From: Pseudomonas fragi
GTDB lineage: Bacteria > Pseudomonadota > Gammaproteobacteria > Pseudomonadales > Pseudomonadaceae
Assembly (NCBI RefSeq): GCF_002269505.1
Contig: NZ_NQKQ01000015.1
Span: 1 to 64,000, forward strand
Reading direction: 5' to 3'
Length of the DNA: 64,000 nucleotides
The translations under genes and the position numbers were made by a program. Positions 43,117 through 53,181 of the stretch are shown in pieces. Every line of letters begins with the position of its first letter. Within the stretch, counting starts at the first letter, position 1. A model generated the notes under the pieces. That model did no database searches and was not told the origin of the DNA. It saw nothing but the letters and a program-made list of their open reading frames with translations.

Positions 43117-44172
43117 ATGAGCGCCAGCAGCCTTGCCAACTTGCGACATGATTGGTCATTAGCCGAAGTCCGGGCGATGTTCACCCAGCCCTTCAACGAC
43201 CTGCTTTTCGAAGCGCAGACCGTTCACCGCAGGCATTTCAACGCCAACCGGGTTCAGGTTTCGACGCTGCTGTCGATCAAGACCGGTGCTTGCCCGGAAG
43301 ATTGCAAATATTGTCCGCAGTCGGGTCACTACAACACCGGCCTGGCCAAAGAGAAGCTGATGCAGGTGCAGAAGGTGCTTGAAGAAGCACAACGGGCCAA
43401 GGACATCGGTGCCACCCGCTTTTGCATGGGGGCGGCCTGGAAACACCCGTCGGCCAAAGACATGCCCTATGTGCTGGAGATGGTCAAAGGCGTGAAGGCC
43501 ATGGGCCTGGAAACCTGCATGACCCTGGGCAAGCTCGATCAGGAGCAAACCGCCGCGCTGGCCCACGCTGGCCTCGATTACTACAACCACAACCTCGACA
43601 CCTCCCCTGAGTTCTACACCAGCATCATCACCACCCGCACTTACAGCGAACGCCTGCAAACCCTGAGTTATGTGCGCGACAGCGGGATGAAAATCTGCTC
43701 CGGCGGCATCCTGGGCATGGGCGAGTCGCTGGACGACCGCGCCAATCTGCTGATCCAGCTGGCCAATCTGCCTGAGCACCCGGAGTCGGTGCCGATCAAT
43801 ATGCTGGTGAAAGTGGCCGGTACGCCGATGGAAAACGCCGAAGACATCGACCCGTTTGATTTCATCCGCATGCTGGCGGTAGCGCGAATCATGATGCCTT
43901 TGAGCCATGTGCGCCTGTCGGCAGGGCGTGAGGCAATGAACGAGCAAATGCAGGCGCTGGCATTTTTTGCCGGAGCCAACTCGATTTTCTACGGTGACAA
44001 ATTGCTCACTACCGCCAACCCGCAGGCGGACAAGGACATGCAGTTGTTCAGTCGTTTGGGCATCTTGCCCGAAGAGCGTGAAGATCACGCCGACGAGGTG
44101 CATCAGGCGGTGATCGAGCATGCGCTGCGGGATCAGAAGTCCAGCGAGCAGTTTTATAACGCTGTGGTTTAA
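43117..44172 (+). CDS. bioB: Biotin synthase
   Basis: 351-residue radical SAM enzyme that inserts sulfur into dethiobiotin. The 4Fe-4S cluster motif is C59-P-E-D-C63-K-Y-C66, and [13 protein letters not shown] (near 153) and [13 protein letters not shown] (near 205) are conserved. It is the first gene of bioBFHCD and is preceded by a BirA operator. A CTGTAG-class repeat separates it from bioF. The stop lies inside a short palindrome (GCTGTGG / CCACAGC, 44161-44179). Confidence 0.97.
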   Translation: MSASSLANLRHDWSLAEVRAMFTQPFNDLLFEAQTVHRRHFNANRVQVSTLLSIKTGACPEDCKYCPQSGHYNTGLAKEKLMQVQKVLEEAQRAKDIGATRFCMGAAWKHPSAKDMPYVLEMVKGVKAMGLETCMTLGKLDQEQTAALAHAGLDYYNHNLDTSPEFYTSIITTRTYSERLQTLSYVRDSGMKICSGGILGMGESLDDRANLLIQLANLPEHPESVPINMLVKVAGTPMENAEDIDPFDFIRMLAVARIMMPLSHVRLSAGREAMNEQMQALAFFAGANSIFYGDKLLTTANPQADKDMQLFSRLGILPEEREDHADEVHQAVIEHALRDQKSSEQFYNAVV

Positions 44173-44185
44173 CCACAGCGCCGAT

Positions 44186-44290
44186 CTGTAGTCGCTGCCG
44201 CAGGCTGCGATAAGGTCCGCAGGACCTTCGCTTTCAATACCGAAGCCGGGGCCGCTTCGCTGCCCATCGCAGCCTGCGGCAGCGGCTACA
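44186..44290. repeat. CTGTAGTCGCTGCCG repeat between bioB and bioF
   Basis: Inverted arms CTGTAGTCGCTGCCGCAGGC and its near complement ending GCCTGCGGCAGCGGCTACA, with about 50 bases of spacer containing further partial symmetry. It sits inside the biotin operon. Confidence 0.85.
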
Positions 44291-44306
44291 AGGGATTATA
44301 GCCAGC

Positions 44307-45479
44307 ATGTCATTTGATCTAAACGCCCGCCTGGCCGTTCGCCGTGCCGAAAATCTGTACCGCCAGCGGCCTTTGCTGGAAAGCCCGCAAGGCCCGCAGG
44401 TGGTGGTCGATGGCAAGCCTTTGCTCGCCTTTTGCAATAACGACTACCTTGGCCTGGCCAATCACCCGCAAGTCATCGAAGCCTGGCAAATCGGTGCGTC
44501 GCGCTGGGGGGTGGGCGGCGGTGCATCGCATCTGGTCATCGGTCACAGCACCCCTCATCACGCACTGGAAGAAGCCCTGGCCGAGTTCACCGGTCGCCCG
44601 CGGGCGCTACTGTTCAGCAACGGTTATATGGCCAACATGGGCGCCGTCACGGCCCTGGTGGGGCAAGGCGATACGGTGCTGGAAGACCGCCTCAACCATG
44701 CCTCCCTGCTGGATGCCGGCTTGTTGAGCGGGGCGCGCTTCAACCGCTACCTGCATAACGATGCAAGTAGCCTTGCCAAGCGTCTGGAAAAAGCCAGCGG
44801 CAGTACGCTGGTGGTCACCGATGGCGTATTCAGCATGGACGGCGATCTCGCCGACCTGCCTGCGCTCGCCCGTGAAACCAAAGCCAAAGGTGCCTGGTTG
44901 ATGGTCGACGATGCCCATGGTTTTGGCCCGTTGGGTGCCAATGGCGGCGGGATTTCCGAGCACTTTGGTCTGAGCGCAGACGATGTGCCGGTGCTGGTCG
45001 GAACGCTGGGCAAGGCATTTGGCACCAGCGGTGCATTTGTTGCGGGCAGCGAAGAGCTGATCGAAAGCCTGATCCAGTTCGCCCGGCCCTACATCTACAC
45101 CACCAGCCAGCCGCCGGCATTGGCCTGCGCAACCCTGAAAAGCCTTGAGCTGCTGCGCACCGAGCATTGGCGCCGTGAGCACCTGAACAACCTGATAGCG
45201 CAATTTCGCCGGGGTGCCGAGCAGATCGGCTTGCAGTTGATGGACAGCTTCACGCCGATCCAGCCGATCATGATCGGCGACAGCGGCCGGGCCATCCGCC
45301 TGTCGCAGAGGCTGCGCGAGCGCGGCCTGCTGGTGACTGCAATCCGCCCGCCCACCGTGCCTGCGGGCAGCGCCCGCCTGCGCGTGACCCTGTCGGCCGC
45401 CCACACAGAAGCACAGGTGCAGCTATTGTTAACAGCACTCGACGACTGTTGGCGTACGTTGGAGCCTGCTCATGCGTGA
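44307..45479 (+). CDS. bioF: 8-amino-7-oxononanoate synthase
   Basis: 390-residue PLP enzyme (alpha-oxoamine synthase family) that condenses pimeloyl-ACP with alanine. [19 protein letters not shown] near 46-64, [18 protein letters not shown] near 204-220 (PLP aspartate), and the Schiff-base lysine in [16 protein letters not shown] near 236. AAGGGATTATAGCC precedes ATG. Overlaps bioH by eight bases. Confidence 0.96.
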   Translation: MSFDLNARLAVRRAENLYRQRPLLESPQGPQVVVDGKPLLAFCNNDYLGLANHPQVIEAWQIGASRWGVGGGASHLVIGHSTPHHALEEALAEFTGRPRALLFSNGYMANMGAVTALVGQGDTVLEDRLNHASLLDAGLLSGARFNRYLHNDASSLAKRLEKASGSTLVVTDGVFSMDGDLADLPALARETKAKGAWLMVDDAHGFGPLGANGGGISEHFGLSADDVPVLVGTLGKAFGTSGAFVAGSEELIESLIQFARPYIYTTSQPPALACATLKSLELLRTEHWRREHLNNLIAQFRRGAEQIGLQLMDSFTPIQPIMIGDSGRAIRLSQRLRERGLLVTAIRPPTVPAGSARLRVTLSAAHTEAQVQLLLTALDDCWRTLEPAHA

Positions 45480-46203
45480 TCGCTTGATTTTGCTGCCGGG
45501 CTGGGGCCTGGGGGTTTCACCTCTGGAGCCGCTTGCCGTGGCCCTGCGCGGGCTGGACGAGCACTTGCGGGTGGAAATCGAACCACTGCCGGTGCTGTTG
45601 TCCGCCGATCTTGACGACTGGCTCGATGAACTCGAAGCCACCCTGCCCGACAACGTCTGGCTGGGTGGCTGGTCGTTGGGCGGGATGCTCGCCAGCGAGC
45701 TGGCTTCGCGTCGCGGTGATCGCTGTTGCGGGCTGGTGACCCTGGCCAGCAATCCGAGCTTTGTCAGCCGCGAGGATTGGCCAAGCGCCATGCCTGCCTC
45801 GACCTTCGAGCCGTTCCTCAACGGTTTTGGCGATGCGCCCAACACGACCCTCAAACGCTTTTGCCTGCTGTGCAGCCAAGGTTCGCTTGAGGCGCGGGCG
45901 CTTGCCAGCCTGCTGCTGGCCGGTGCACCGAAAGCGCAGCCCGATACCCTGCTGGCCGGCCTTGAACTGCTGGGCAAGCTGGATACGCGCGCCGCCTTGC
46001 AGCGTTTCAACGGCCCGCAATTGCACCTGTTCGCGGGGCTTGATGCCCTGGTCCCGGTGCAGGCGGCGAGCGATGTGCTGGCGCTGTTACCCGATGTCGA
46101 AGTGGGTCTGATTGAACAGGCCTGTCATGCTTTTTTACTGGAAGCCCCCCACGAGCTGGCGGCGGCCATCCAGGTTTTTTTACACGAGTCGGGCGATGAA
46201 TGA
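45472..46203 (+). CDS. bioH: Pimeloyl-ACP methyl ester carboxylesterase (BioH)
   Basis: 243-residue alpha/beta hydrolase that releases pimeloyl-ACP from its methyl ester after chain elongation. Nucleophile elbow [11 protein letters not shown] carries the catalytic serine (near 66), the acid is probably the aspartate in [11 protein letters not shown] (near 191) and the histidine is in [12 protein letters not shown] (near 222). The operon position between bioF and bioC, with overlaps on both sides, supports BioH over a general esterase. Confidence 0.93.
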   Translation: MRDRLILLPGWGLGVSPLEPLAVALRGLDEHLRVEIEPLPVLLSADLDDWLDELEATLPDNVWLGGWSLGGMLASELASRRGDRCCGLVTLASNPSFVSREDWPSAMPASTFEPFLNGFGDAPNTTLKRFCLLCSQGSLEARALASLLLAGAPKAQPDTLLAGLELLGKLDTRAALQRFNGPQLHLFAGLDALVPVQAASDVLALLPDVEVGLIEQACHAFLLEAPHELAAAIQVFLHESGDE

Positions 46204-47008
46204 TTTGAGTGTTGCAATGCTTGCGGCCAGTTTGCCGGACAAGCGTCAGGTGGCAGTTTCGTTTTCCCGCGCGGCGGCCAGTTATGACAGCGTCGCGCAG
46301 CTGCAACGCGCTGTTGGCCGTGAGCTGATAGCCCGATTGCCGCAGGGTTTGAGCCCGCAGCGCTGGCTGGATCTGGGCAGTGGCACGGGCTATTTCAGTC
46401 GCCTGTTGGGCGAGCGCTTTACCCATAGCCAGGGGTTGGCCCTGGACATCGCCCAGGGCATGCTGGCCTATGCCCGGCCCTTGGGCGGGGCACAGCATTT
46501 CATTGCGGGCGATGCCGAAAGCCTGCCGCTGCAATCGAACAGTTGCGACCTGATTTTCTCCAGTCTGGCGCTGCAATGGTGTGCGGATTTCCGGGCGGTG
46601 CTGAACGAGGCCCAGCGTGTGCTCAAACCCGGCGGTGTGCTGGCATTCGCCAGTTTGTGCGTGGGCACCTTGAGTGAGCTGCGTCACAGTTGGCGAGCGG
46701 TCGATGGCCAGGTTCACGTCAATCGCTTTCGTGAATTTCAGACTTATCAGCAGCTTTGTGCCGACAGCGGTTTGCAGGTACTCGACTTGCAGAATCAGCC
46801 GCATGTGCTGCACTACCCGCAAGTTCGCCAGCTGACTCATGAGCTTAAAGCGCTCGGTGCACACAATCTGAACCCGGGACGCCCCGAGGGGCTGACCGGC
46901 AGGGCGCGGATCAAGGGGCTGGTGGGTGCCTATGAGCAATTTCGTCAGCCGCTCGGGCTACCGGCGACGTACCAGGTGGTCTACGGCATTCTGGAGAAAA
47001 CGCGATGA
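46196..47008 (+). CDS. bioC: Malonyl-ACP O-methyltransferase (BioC)
   Basis: 270-residue class I SAM methyltransferase that starts pimelate synthesis by methylating malonyl-[23 protein letters not shown] (about 17-36) is the typical BioC N-terminus and [18 protein letters not shown] (near 58-75) is SAM motif I. The start at 46196 overlaps the bioH end by eight bases. It also overlaps bioD by four (ATGA), consistent with tight translational coupling in bioFHCD. Confidence 0.95.
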   Translation: MNDLSVAMLAASLPDKRQVAVSFSRAAASYDSVAQLQRAVGRELIARLPQGLSPQRWLDLGSGTGYFSRLLGERFTHSQGLALDIAQGMLAYARPLGGAQHFIAGDAESLPLQSNSCDLIFSSLALQWCADFRAVLNEAQRVLKPGGVLAFASLCVGTLSELRHSWRAVDGQVHVNRFREFQTYQQLCADSGLQVLDLQNQPHVLHYPQVRQLTHELKALGAHNLNPGRPEGLTGRARIKGLVGAYEQFRQPLGLPATYQVVYGILEKTR

Positions 47009-47685
47009 ACCCGGCGTACTTCATCACCGGCACGGATACTGATGTAGGCAAGACCACAGTAGCAGCGGGCTTTTTATATGCCGCCCGCGCGGCCGGGCTA
47101 AGCACGGCTGCGGGCAAACCGGTGGCCTCGGGTTGTGAAGTCACCCCGCAGGGGCTGCGCAATGCCGACGCCCTGGCCTTGATGGCTGAAAGCTCGATCA
47201 AGTTGAGTTATGACGAGGTCAACCCGGTGGCGTTCGAGCCGGCTATCGCTCCGCATATTGCGGCGCGCGAAGCCGGGGTGGTGCTGACGGTGCGCTCGTT
47301 GCTGGGCCCGATGCAGCACATCCTGAGTAAACAAGCCGACTTCACCCTGATTGAAGGCGCTGGCGGCTGGCGAGTGCCGTTATCGGGGCAAGACAGCTTG
47401 TCGGACCTGGCCCAGGCGCTGGATCTGCCGGTGATTCTGGTGGTGGGCGTGCGCCTGGGCTGTATCAGCCATGCCCTGCTCACGGCAGAGGCGATTGCCC
47501 GTGATGGCCTGCAACTGGCGGGCTGGGTGGCCAATATCATCGGCCCGAAAACCTCACGCCTGGAAGAAAACCTCGCCACCCTGGCCGAGCGCCTGCCTGC
47601 GCCTTGCCTCGGGCGTGTGCCAAAGCTTAAATCGGCGTCGGCGCAGTCCGTGGCTGAATACCTGCAGCTCGATTTGCTGGACTGA
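47005..47685 (+). CDS. bioD: Dethiobiotin synthetase
   Basis: 226-residue ATP-dependent carboxylase that closes the ureido ring to form dethiobiotin. P-loop [14 protein letters not shown] at residues 9-22, GKPVASGCE near 37-45, [11 protein letters not shown] near 118 and a nucleotide-base segment [10 protein letters not shown] near 178. Last gene of the biotin operon, followed by a REP doublet. Confidence 0.96.
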   Translation: MNPAYFITGTDTDVGKTTVAAGFLYAARAAGLSTAAGKPVASGCEVTPQGLRNADALALMAESSIKLSYDEVNPVAFEPAIAPHIAAREAGVVLTVRSLLGPMQHILSKQADFTLIEGAGGWRVPLSGQDSLSDLAQALDLPVILVVGVRLGCISHALLTAEAIARDGLQLAGWVANIIGPKTSRLEENLATLAERLPAPCLGRVPKLKSASAQSVAEYLQLDLLD

Positions 47686-47714
47686 AAAACCGCTCCAGTC
47701 CAGGCCCGATCTAG

Positions 47715-47801
47715 TGTGGGAGCGGGCCTGCCCGCGATGGTATCGGTTCGGTCTGACAGGCGGTCCGCACTGCCTGTATCGCGAGCAGGCTCGCTCCCAC
47801 A
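47715..47801. repeat. REP doublet after bioD
   Basis: TGTGGGAGCGGGCCTGCCCG and inverted GCGAGCAGGCTCGCTCCCAC, about 40 bases apart. Confidence 0.9.
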
Positions 47802-47888
47802 AGCCCTTTTCCCTTTGCCTGATAAATCCGACCCAAGACGAACGGACGCTTCGCGCTGCTTGACAATAAATAGGCGTAAACGTATGTT

Positions 47889-47904
47889 TCAAACACCTGT
47901 TTGA
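47889..47904. promoter_or_regulatory. PsrA-type operator upstream of the first acyl-CoA dehydrogenase gene
   Basis: TCAAACACCTGTTTGA matches the PsrA consensus (G/C)AAAC-N2..4-GTTT(G/C) exactly with a four-base spacer. It lies 61 bases before the start codon. PsrA is released by long-chain acyl groups, so the gene should be induced by fatty acids. Confidence 0.7.
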
Positions 47905-47964
47905 CCGCCATAACAAATCCACGCGGTTGTTCATCCCCGGATTCATCAGCAGAGGTTTATCGCT

Positions 47965-49770
47965 ATGCCTGACTACAAGGCCCCCTTGCGTGATATTCGC
48001 TTCGTTCGTGACGAACTGCTCGGTTACGAAGCGCACTATCAGAGCCTGCCGGCTTGCCAGGACGCTACTCCAGATATGGTTGACGCCATTCTCGAAGAAG
48101 GCGCCAAGTTTTGTGAGCAGGTGCTGGCACCTCTGAACCGTGTGGGTGACATTGAAGGCTGCACCTGGAGCGAGTCCGGGGTTAAGACTCCTACAGGTTT
48201 TAAAGAAGCCTACAAACAATTCGTAGAAGGCGGCTGGCCGAGCCTGGCTCACGACGTGGAGCACGGTGGCCAAGGCCTGCCGGAATCCCTGGGTCTGGCG
48301 GTAAGCGAAATGGTCGGTGCGGCCAACTGGTCGTGGGGCATGTACCCGGGCCTGTCCCATGGTGCGATGAACACCATCTCCGAGCACGGCACCCCCGAGC
48401 AGCAAGAGACCTACCTGACCAAGCTGGTGACCGGCGAATGGACTGGCACCATGTGCCTGACCGAATCGCACTGCGGTACCGACCTGGGCCTGCTGCGTAC
48501 CAAGGCTGAACCTCAGGCTGACGGTTCCTACAAAATTTCCGGCACCAAGATCTTTATCTCGGCCGGTGAACACGATATGGCCGATAACATCGTGCACATC
48601 GTGCTGGCTCGCCTGCCGGATGCACCGGCTGGCACCAAAGGCATTTCGCTGTTTATCGTGCCCAAGTTCAAGGCCAACGCCGATGGCAGCATCGGTGAGC
48701 GCAACGCCGTGTCCTGTGGCTCGCTTGAGCACAAAATGGGCATCCACGGTAACGCCACCTGCGTGATGAACTTCGACGGCGCCACGGGTTTCCTGATCGG
48801 CCCGCCAAACAAAGGCCTGAACTGCATGTTCACCTTTATGAACACCGCACGTCTGGGTACCGCGCTGCAGGGCTTGTCCCACGCTGAAATCGCCTTCCAG
48901 GGCGGCCTGAAATACGCCCGTGACCGTCTGCAGATGCGCTCGCTGACCGGCCCGAAAGCCCCTGAGAAGGCGGCTGACCCGATCATCGTTCACCCGGACG
49001 TACGCCGCATGCTGTTGACCACGAAGGCATTCGCCGAAGGCAACCGTGCGATGGTGTACTTCACCGCCAAGCAGGTTGACATCGTCAAGTACGGCGTTGA
49101 TGAAGAAGAGAAGAAGAAAGCCGACGCACTGCTGGCATTCATGACTCCGATTGCCAAGGCATTCATGACTGAAGTCGGTTTTGAGTCTGCCAACCACGGC
49201 GTGCAAATCTACGGCGGCCACGGCTTTATCGCCGAATGGGGCATGGAGCAGAACGTTCGCGACAGCCGCATTTCGATGCTGTACGAAGGCACCACCGGTA
49301 TCCAGGCACTCGATCTGCTGGGCCGTAAAGTACTGATGACCCAGGGCGAAGCGCTCAAAGGCTTTACCAAGATCGTGCACAAGTTCTGCCAGAGCAACGA
49401 AGGCAACGAAACTCTGAACGAGTTCGTCACGCCATTGGCTGCGCTGAACAAGGAATGGGGCGAGCTGACCATGAAGGTCGGTATGGCCGCCATGAAAGAC
49501 CGTGAAGAAGTGGGTGCGGCCTCGGTCGACTACCTGATGTACTCCGGTTATGCCTGCCTGGCCTACTTCTGGGCTGACATGGCGCGTCTGGCAGCTGAAA
49601 AGCTGGCGGCCGGCACTTCCGAAGAAGCGTTCTACAAAGCCAAGCTGCAAACGGCACGCTTCTACTTCCAGCGCATCTTGCCGCGCACCCGCGCACACGT
49701 TGCCACCATGCTGTCGGGCGCTGCCAACCTGATGGACATGAAAGAAGAAGACTTCGACCTGGGCTACTAA
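47965..49770 (+). CDS. Large acyl-CoA dehydrogenase (FadE-type, first copy)
   Basis: 601-residue FAD enzyme that introduces the trans-2 double bond in beta-oxidation. [21 protein letters not shown] near 168 and [19 protein letters not shown] near 193 are the FAD-binding mid-domain; [33 protein letters not shown] near 412-444 holds the C-terminal catalytic region (base likely the glutamate in YEGTTGIQ). The extra C-terminal domain makes it longer than the ordinary 380-residue family, like P. aeruginosa PA0506-type enzymes. A PsrA box precedes it and a terminator follows. Confidence 0.93.
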   Translation: MPDYKAPLRDIRFVRDELLGYEAHYQSLPACQDATPDMVDAILEEGAKFCEQVLAPLNRVGDIEGCTWSESGVKTPTGFKEAYKQFVEGGWPSLAHDVEHGGQGLPESLGLAVSEMVGAANWSWGMYPGLSHGAMNTISEHGTPEQQETYLTKLVTGEWTGTMCLTESHCGTDLGLLRTKAEPQADGSYKISGTKIFISAGEHDMADNIVHIVLARLPDAPAGTKGISLFIVPKFKANADGSIGERNAVSCGSLEHKMGIHGNATCVMNFDGATGFLIGPPNKGLNCMFTFMNTARLGTALQGLSHAEIAFQGGLKYARDRLQMRSLTGPKAPEKAADPIIVHPDVRRMLLTTKAFAEGNRAMVYFTAKQVDIVKYGVDEEEKKKADALLAFMTPIAKAFMTEVGFESANHGVQIYGGHGFIAEWGMEQNVRDSRISMLYEGTTGIQALDLLGRKVLMTQGEALKGFTKIVHKFCQSNEGNETLNEFVTPLAALNKEWGELTMKVGMAAMKDREEVGAASVDYLMYSGYACLAYFWADMARLAAEKLAAGTSEEAFYKAKLQTARFYFQRILPRTRAHVATMLSGAANLMDMKEEDFDLGY

Positions 49771-49790
49771 GTCCCGGCGGGTCATCTTGC

Positions 49791-49825
49791 AAAGCCGCTT
49801 CTCCTTTGGGGAAGCGGCTTTTTTA
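49791..49825 (+). terminator. Rho-independent terminator of the first acyl-CoA dehydrogenase gene
   Basis: Stem AAGCCGCTTC / GAAGCGGCTT, loop TCCTTTGGG, followed by six T, 20 bases after the stop. Confidence 0.92.
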
Positions 49826-49847
49826 GTTTTGGTGCGCCTTAACTTTC

Positions 49848-49899
49848 TGTGGGAGCGAGCCTGCTCGCGAAAGCCCTCGCGAGCAGGCTCGCTCCCACA
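49848..49899. repeat. Short-spaced REP doublet between the two acyl-CoA dehydrogenase genes
   Basis: TGTGGGAGCGAGCCTGCTCG and its complement with only four to eight bases between arms, so it folds to one long hairpin. Confidence 0.9.
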
Positions 49900-49988
49900 T
49901 CAGATATGCTCTCGACCAAAACGTATATATTAGTCACAGCATGACCCTATGTATCGCTATCGTCGTTAAGCTAGACTGGGTCCCACAT

Positions 49989-50001
49989 TAAACGCCGTTT
50001 A
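49989..50001. promoter_or_regulatory. PsrA-box-like palindrome upstream of the second acyl-CoA dehydrogenase gene
   Basis: TAAACGCCGTTTA is a perfect palindrome around a one-base centre with the AAAC-N3-GTTT core of PsrA sites but T/A in place of the outer G/C. It is 18 bases before the ATG, close to the ribosome binding site (CGAGG), a good place for repression. Confidence 0.45.
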
Positions 50002-50019
50002 CAGATTACGAGGTTTGCC

Positions 50020-51798
50020 ATGGCTGACTACAAAGCGCCCCTGCGCGATATGCGCTTCGTCCTCAATGAAGTGTTCGAGGTCGCTACACTTTGGGCGCAA
50101 TTGCCTGTGTTGGCAGAGACGGTAGATGCTGAAACGGTTGAAGCCATTCTTGAAGAAGCGGGCAAGGTCACCGCGAAAAGCATCGCACCGCTGAGCCGCA
50201 GTGGTGATGAGGAAGGCTGCCACTGGGACAATGGTGCAGTGACCACCCCGGCCGGTTTTGTCGATGCCTATCGCACCTACGCCGAAGGCGGCTGGGTGGG
50301 TGTAGGCGGCGACCCGCAGTTCGGCGGCATGGGCATGCCCAAGGCCGTGTCGGCGCAGGTCGAAGAAATGATCAACTCATCCAGCCTGTCGTTCGGCCTG
50401 TACCCGATGTTGACCGCGGGGGCCTGTGTGTCGATCAACGCGCACGCCAGCGAAGAATTGAAAGCGGCCTATCTGCCGAATATGTACTCGGGTGTGTGGG
50501 CAGGTTCCATGTGTTTGACCGAGCCCCATGCCGGTACTGATCTGGGGATAATTCGGACAAAAGCCGAGCCTCAAGTGGATGGTTCCTACAAAGTCAGTGG
50601 CACCAAAATCTTCATTACCGGTGGCGAGCACGACCTGACTGAAAACATTATCCATCTGGTACTGGCCAAATTGCCGGATGCGCCTGCGGGGCCTAAAGGT
50701 ATCTCGCTGTTTCTGGTGCCCAAGTTCATGGTTAATGCCGATGGCAGCCTGGGTGACCGCAACCCGGTCACCTGTGGTTCGATTGAACACAAAATGGGTA
50801 TCCAGGCTTCCGCAACGTGCGTGATGAACTTCGATGAAGCGGTCGGTTACCTGGTGGGTGAGCCTAACCGCGGCCTTGCCGCGATGTTCACCATGATGAA
50901 TTACGAGCGTCTGGGGGTTGGCATTCAGGGCCTGGCCTCGGGAGAACGGTCGTACCAGAACGCCGTGGAATATGCCCGCGACCGTCTGCAGGGGCGCGCA
51001 GCAACCGGCGCGGTGGCCAAGGATAAAGTGGCCGACCCGATCATTGTTCACGCCGATGTGCGGCGCATGCTGCTGACCATGAAGGCCTCGAACGAAGGCG
51101 GTCGGGCGTTTTCGACTTACGTTGCCAACCAGCTGGATATTGCCAAGTTCAGTGAAGACCCCGCAGCCCGCGAGCGCGCTGATGGCCTGGTGGCTTTGCT
51201 GACCCCGGTGGCCAAGGCATTCCTGACCGACTTGGGCCTGGAAACCACCGTGCATGGCCAGCAGGTGTTCGGCGGCCACGGGTATATTCGCGAGTGGGGT
51301 CAGGAGCAGTTGGTGCGTGATGTGCGCATCACCCAGATCTACGAAGGTACCAACGGTATCCAGGCGCTGGATCTGGTGGGGCGCAAGATCGTCGGCAACC
51401 AGGGGGCCTACTACCGCCAGTTTGCCGAAGAGATTCGTCAGTTCATTGCCACGACCAGCAGTGACCTGAACGAGTTTACCCAGCCACTGGCTGCAGCTTT
51501 GGACACACTTGACCAGTTGACAGCCTGGGTGCTGGATCGCTCGCAAAACAACCCGAATGAGATCGGTGCCGCTTCGGTTGAGTACCTTCAGGTTTTTGGT
51601 TACACAACGTATGCGTATATGTGGGCGTTGATGGCCAAGGCCGCGTTGGGCAAAGAAGCCCAGGAAGCCTTTTATGTCAGCAAGTTGGGCACGGCGCGCT
51701 TCTACTTCGCACGTTTGCTGCCGCGTATCCACTCGCTGAGCGCATCGGTCAAGGCCGGTAGCGAGTCGCTTTACCTGCTGGACGAAGCACACTTTTAA
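50020..51798 (+). CDS. Large acyl-CoA dehydrogenase (FadE-type, second copy)
   Basis: 592-residue paralogue of the previous enzyme: both start with a [14 protein letters not shown] segment, and both have MCLTEPHAGTDLGIIRTKAEP-type FAD motif, GTKIFITGGEHDLTENIIHL, and FGGHGYIREWGQEQLVRDVRITQIYEGTNGIQALD near the C-terminal third. It acts in beta-oxidation of acyl-CoA, likely with a different chain-length range from its neighbour. It is separated from the first copy by a terminator and a REP doublet, so it has its own promoter. Confidence 0.93.
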   Translation: MADYKAPLRDMRFVLNEVFEVATLWAQLPVLAETVDAETVEAILEEAGKVTAKSIAPLSRSGDEEGCHWDNGAVTTPAGFVDAYRTYAEGGWVGVGGDPQFGGMGMPKAVSAQVEEMINSSSLSFGLYPMLTAGACVSINAHASEELKAAYLPNMYSGVWAGSMCLTEPHAGTDLGIIRTKAEPQVDGSYKVSGTKIFITGGEHDLTENIIHLVLAKLPDAPAGPKGISLFLVPKFMVNADGSLGDRNPVTCGSIEHKMGIQASATCVMNFDEAVGYLVGEPNRGLAAMFTMMNYERLGVGIQGLASGERSYQNAVEYARDRLQGRAATGAVAKDKVADPIIVHADVRRMLLTMKASNEGGRAFSTYVANQLDIAKFSEDPAARERADGLVALLTPVAKAFLTDLGLETTVHGQQVFGGHGYIREWGQEQLVRDVRITQIYEGTNGIQALDLVGRKIVGNQGAYYRQFAEEIRQFIATTSSDLNEFTQPLAAALDTLDQLTAWVLDRSQNNPNEIGAASVEYLQVFGYTTYAYMWALMAKAALGKEAQEAFYVSKLGTARFYFARLLPRIHSLSASVKAGSESLYLLDEAHF

Positions 51799-51812
51799 CC
51801 TGTTTAGTGTTT

Positions 51813-51830
51813 TGTAAGCATTTGCTTACA
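51813..51830 (+). promoter_or_regulatory. GacA upstream activating sequence of rsmY
   Basis: TGTAAGCATTTGCTTACA is a perfect 18-base palindrome equal to the GacA consensus TGTAAG-N6-CTTACA. Its centre is about 66 bases before the proposed start of the RNA, as is usual for Rsm genes. Confidence 0.9.
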
Positions 51831-51887
51831 TTACATGCTGACAATCTCCCATATCGGCAGATTGGATCCAGGGGTAATCTACTTTCC

Positions 51888-52010
51888 ATGGACGTAGAGC
51901 AGGAAGCTCAAAGCAACAACACGGACACGTAGGATTCTGCCAGGATGGCGGAGTGAAAAGGATGTCAGGGAAACAGTCTGCAAAACCCCGCCTCGGCGGG
52001 GTTTTCTTTT
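51888..52010 (+). ncRNA. rsmY: RsmY-type CsrA/RsmA-sequestering small RNA
   Basis: About 120-nt noncoding RNA of the Gac/Rsm cascade that binds several RsmA/RsmE dimers and relieves translational repression. Eight GGA triplets lie between 51890 and 51971, several in hairpin loops: GAGC-AGGAA-GCTC at 51896-51908 and GCC-AGGAT-GGC at 51939-51949. A GacA element lies upstream, a -10-like TAATCT at 51875-51880, and a terminator at the end. Position downstream of the acyl-CoA dehydrogenase gene and the segments CGGACACGTAGGATTC and AGGATGTCAGGGAAA fit RsmY rather than RsmX or RsmZ. The start is inferred, not measured. Confidence 0.85.
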
Positions 52011-52011
52011 T
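51982..52011 (+). terminator. Terminator of rsmY
   Basis: Stem AAAACCCCGCC / GGCGGGGTTTT with a two-base loop, then CTTTTTT. Confidence 0.92.
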
Positions 52012-52064
52012 TGCGCACCAGAATTTTTGCGACTTCCCCCAGCCTGCTCCCACAAGGTGGGCAG

Positions 52065-52964
52065 CTACAAAGAGCCTTCATCGCTCTGCATCACATCCTC
52101 CAGCAGCGTGCGCAGCAACGCCAATGTGGCTTGCTGACGTTGCACATCGCGACACACCAACCCCACCTTTAGCGGTACTCTCGGCTCACTCAACGGTTTC
52201 CATAGCAGTGCCTGGTCGTCGTGCTGATGGCGCGAACGCCCAGGTAATACGGTGGCCAGCTTGCTATGGGGCAGGCTGTCGAGAATCCCTGCCATGGTGT
52301 TCAGTTCGGCCTGCACCTGCGGGCGGCGGCCCAGATTGGCGAGCTGGGTTTGCCAGATCTGGCGTACCTGAAACTCTTCTCCCAGTAGCAGCATCGGCAA
52401 CTCGGCCGCCTGGCTCACAGACACCTTCTTGAATTCGCGCAGTGGATGATCCGCCGGGATTACCAGTTGTAGTTCGTCCTCATACAGCAGCATGCCGTGC
52501 AACCCGGGCTGGCGTGGCGGCAGGTAGCTGATGCCGATATCAAGCGAACCATTGAGCAGACGCCGCTCGATCTCGATGCCGGTGAGCTCGTAGATCTGCA
52601 CCACCAAATGGGGTTGGGCCTGGCGCACCCGCTCCAGCATTTGCGGCACCAGGCTGGTATGCACGGTTTGCAACACGCCGATGGCGATGGTGCGCAGGGC
52701 CTGGCCCTGGAAATTGTGCAAAGCCTCTTTGGCCCGTTGCAGCCCGTCGAGCAGCGGCAGCGCGTGGTTGTACAGCGTGTGCGCTGCCAATGTTGGCAGT
52801 AGACGCTTGCTGCTGCGCTCGAACAGGCTCACATCGAGGTTGTGTTCGAGCTGGCGAATCTGCTGCGACAGGGCTGGCTGCGAGATGCAAAGACGCTCAG
52901 CGGCACGGCCCACATGGCCTTCTTCATAGACCGCGACGAAATAACGCAGTTGCTTGAAATCCAT
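52065..52964 (-). CDS. LysR family transcriptional regulator
   Basis: 299-residue LysR-type regulator: HTH at about 2-60 (LRYFVAVYEEGHVGRAAERL, SQPALSQQIRQLE) and an effector domain from about 90 (GVLQTVHTSLVPQMLERVR). It resembles the CatM/BenM/CynR subgroup in the start MDFKQLRYFVAV. It is divergent from a class III aminotransferase gene 217 bases away and is the obvious candidate regulator of it. The effector is unknown. Confidence 0.88.
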   Translation of the reverse strand: MDFKQLRYFVAVYEEGHVGRAAERLCISQPALSQQIRQLEHNLDVSLFERSSKRLLPTLAAHTLYNHALPLLDGLQRAKEALHNFQGQALRTIAIGVLQTVHTSLVPQMLERVRQAQPHLVVQIYELTGIEIERRLLNGSLDIGISYLPPRQPGLHGMLLYEDELQLVIPADHPLREFKKVSVSQAAELPMLLLGEEFQVRQIWQTQLANLGRRPQVQAELNTMAGILDSLPHSKLATVLPGRSRHQHDDQALLWKPLSEPRVPLKVGLVCRDVQRQQATLALLRTLLEDVMQSDEGSL

Positions 52965-52977
52965 AAGTAATACTTAT
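52963..52977. promoter_or_regulatory. Candidate LysR-type operator at the lysR start
   Basis: ATAAGTAATACTTAT is palindromic around one base and contains a T-N11-A core. It overlaps the regulator start codon, suggesting autorepression and control of the divergent aminotransferase gene. Confidence 0.5.
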
Positions 52978-53181
52978 CGAAATTGCTTAAAAAACGAAAT
53001 GGCTCAACGGCCCGCTGGCGCCTAGTCTACGCGCATTCCACAAGGCTCATCGAGCCAGAGATGTTGATAGGCAGTGGCGTTTTACATAGGCAGGGCAATA
53101 AACCCAATCAGAGGTTTACCTACTGTAAGAAGCGCCGGCAGTTGCAAATCGAATCTGTTTATGGTCACAAGGTCCGCGTGC

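Noticed and set aside
47554..49785. 743-codon open frame antisense to bioD and the acyl-CoA dehydrogenase
   Set aside because: Crosses two well-supported genes and a REP, with no recognisable domain.
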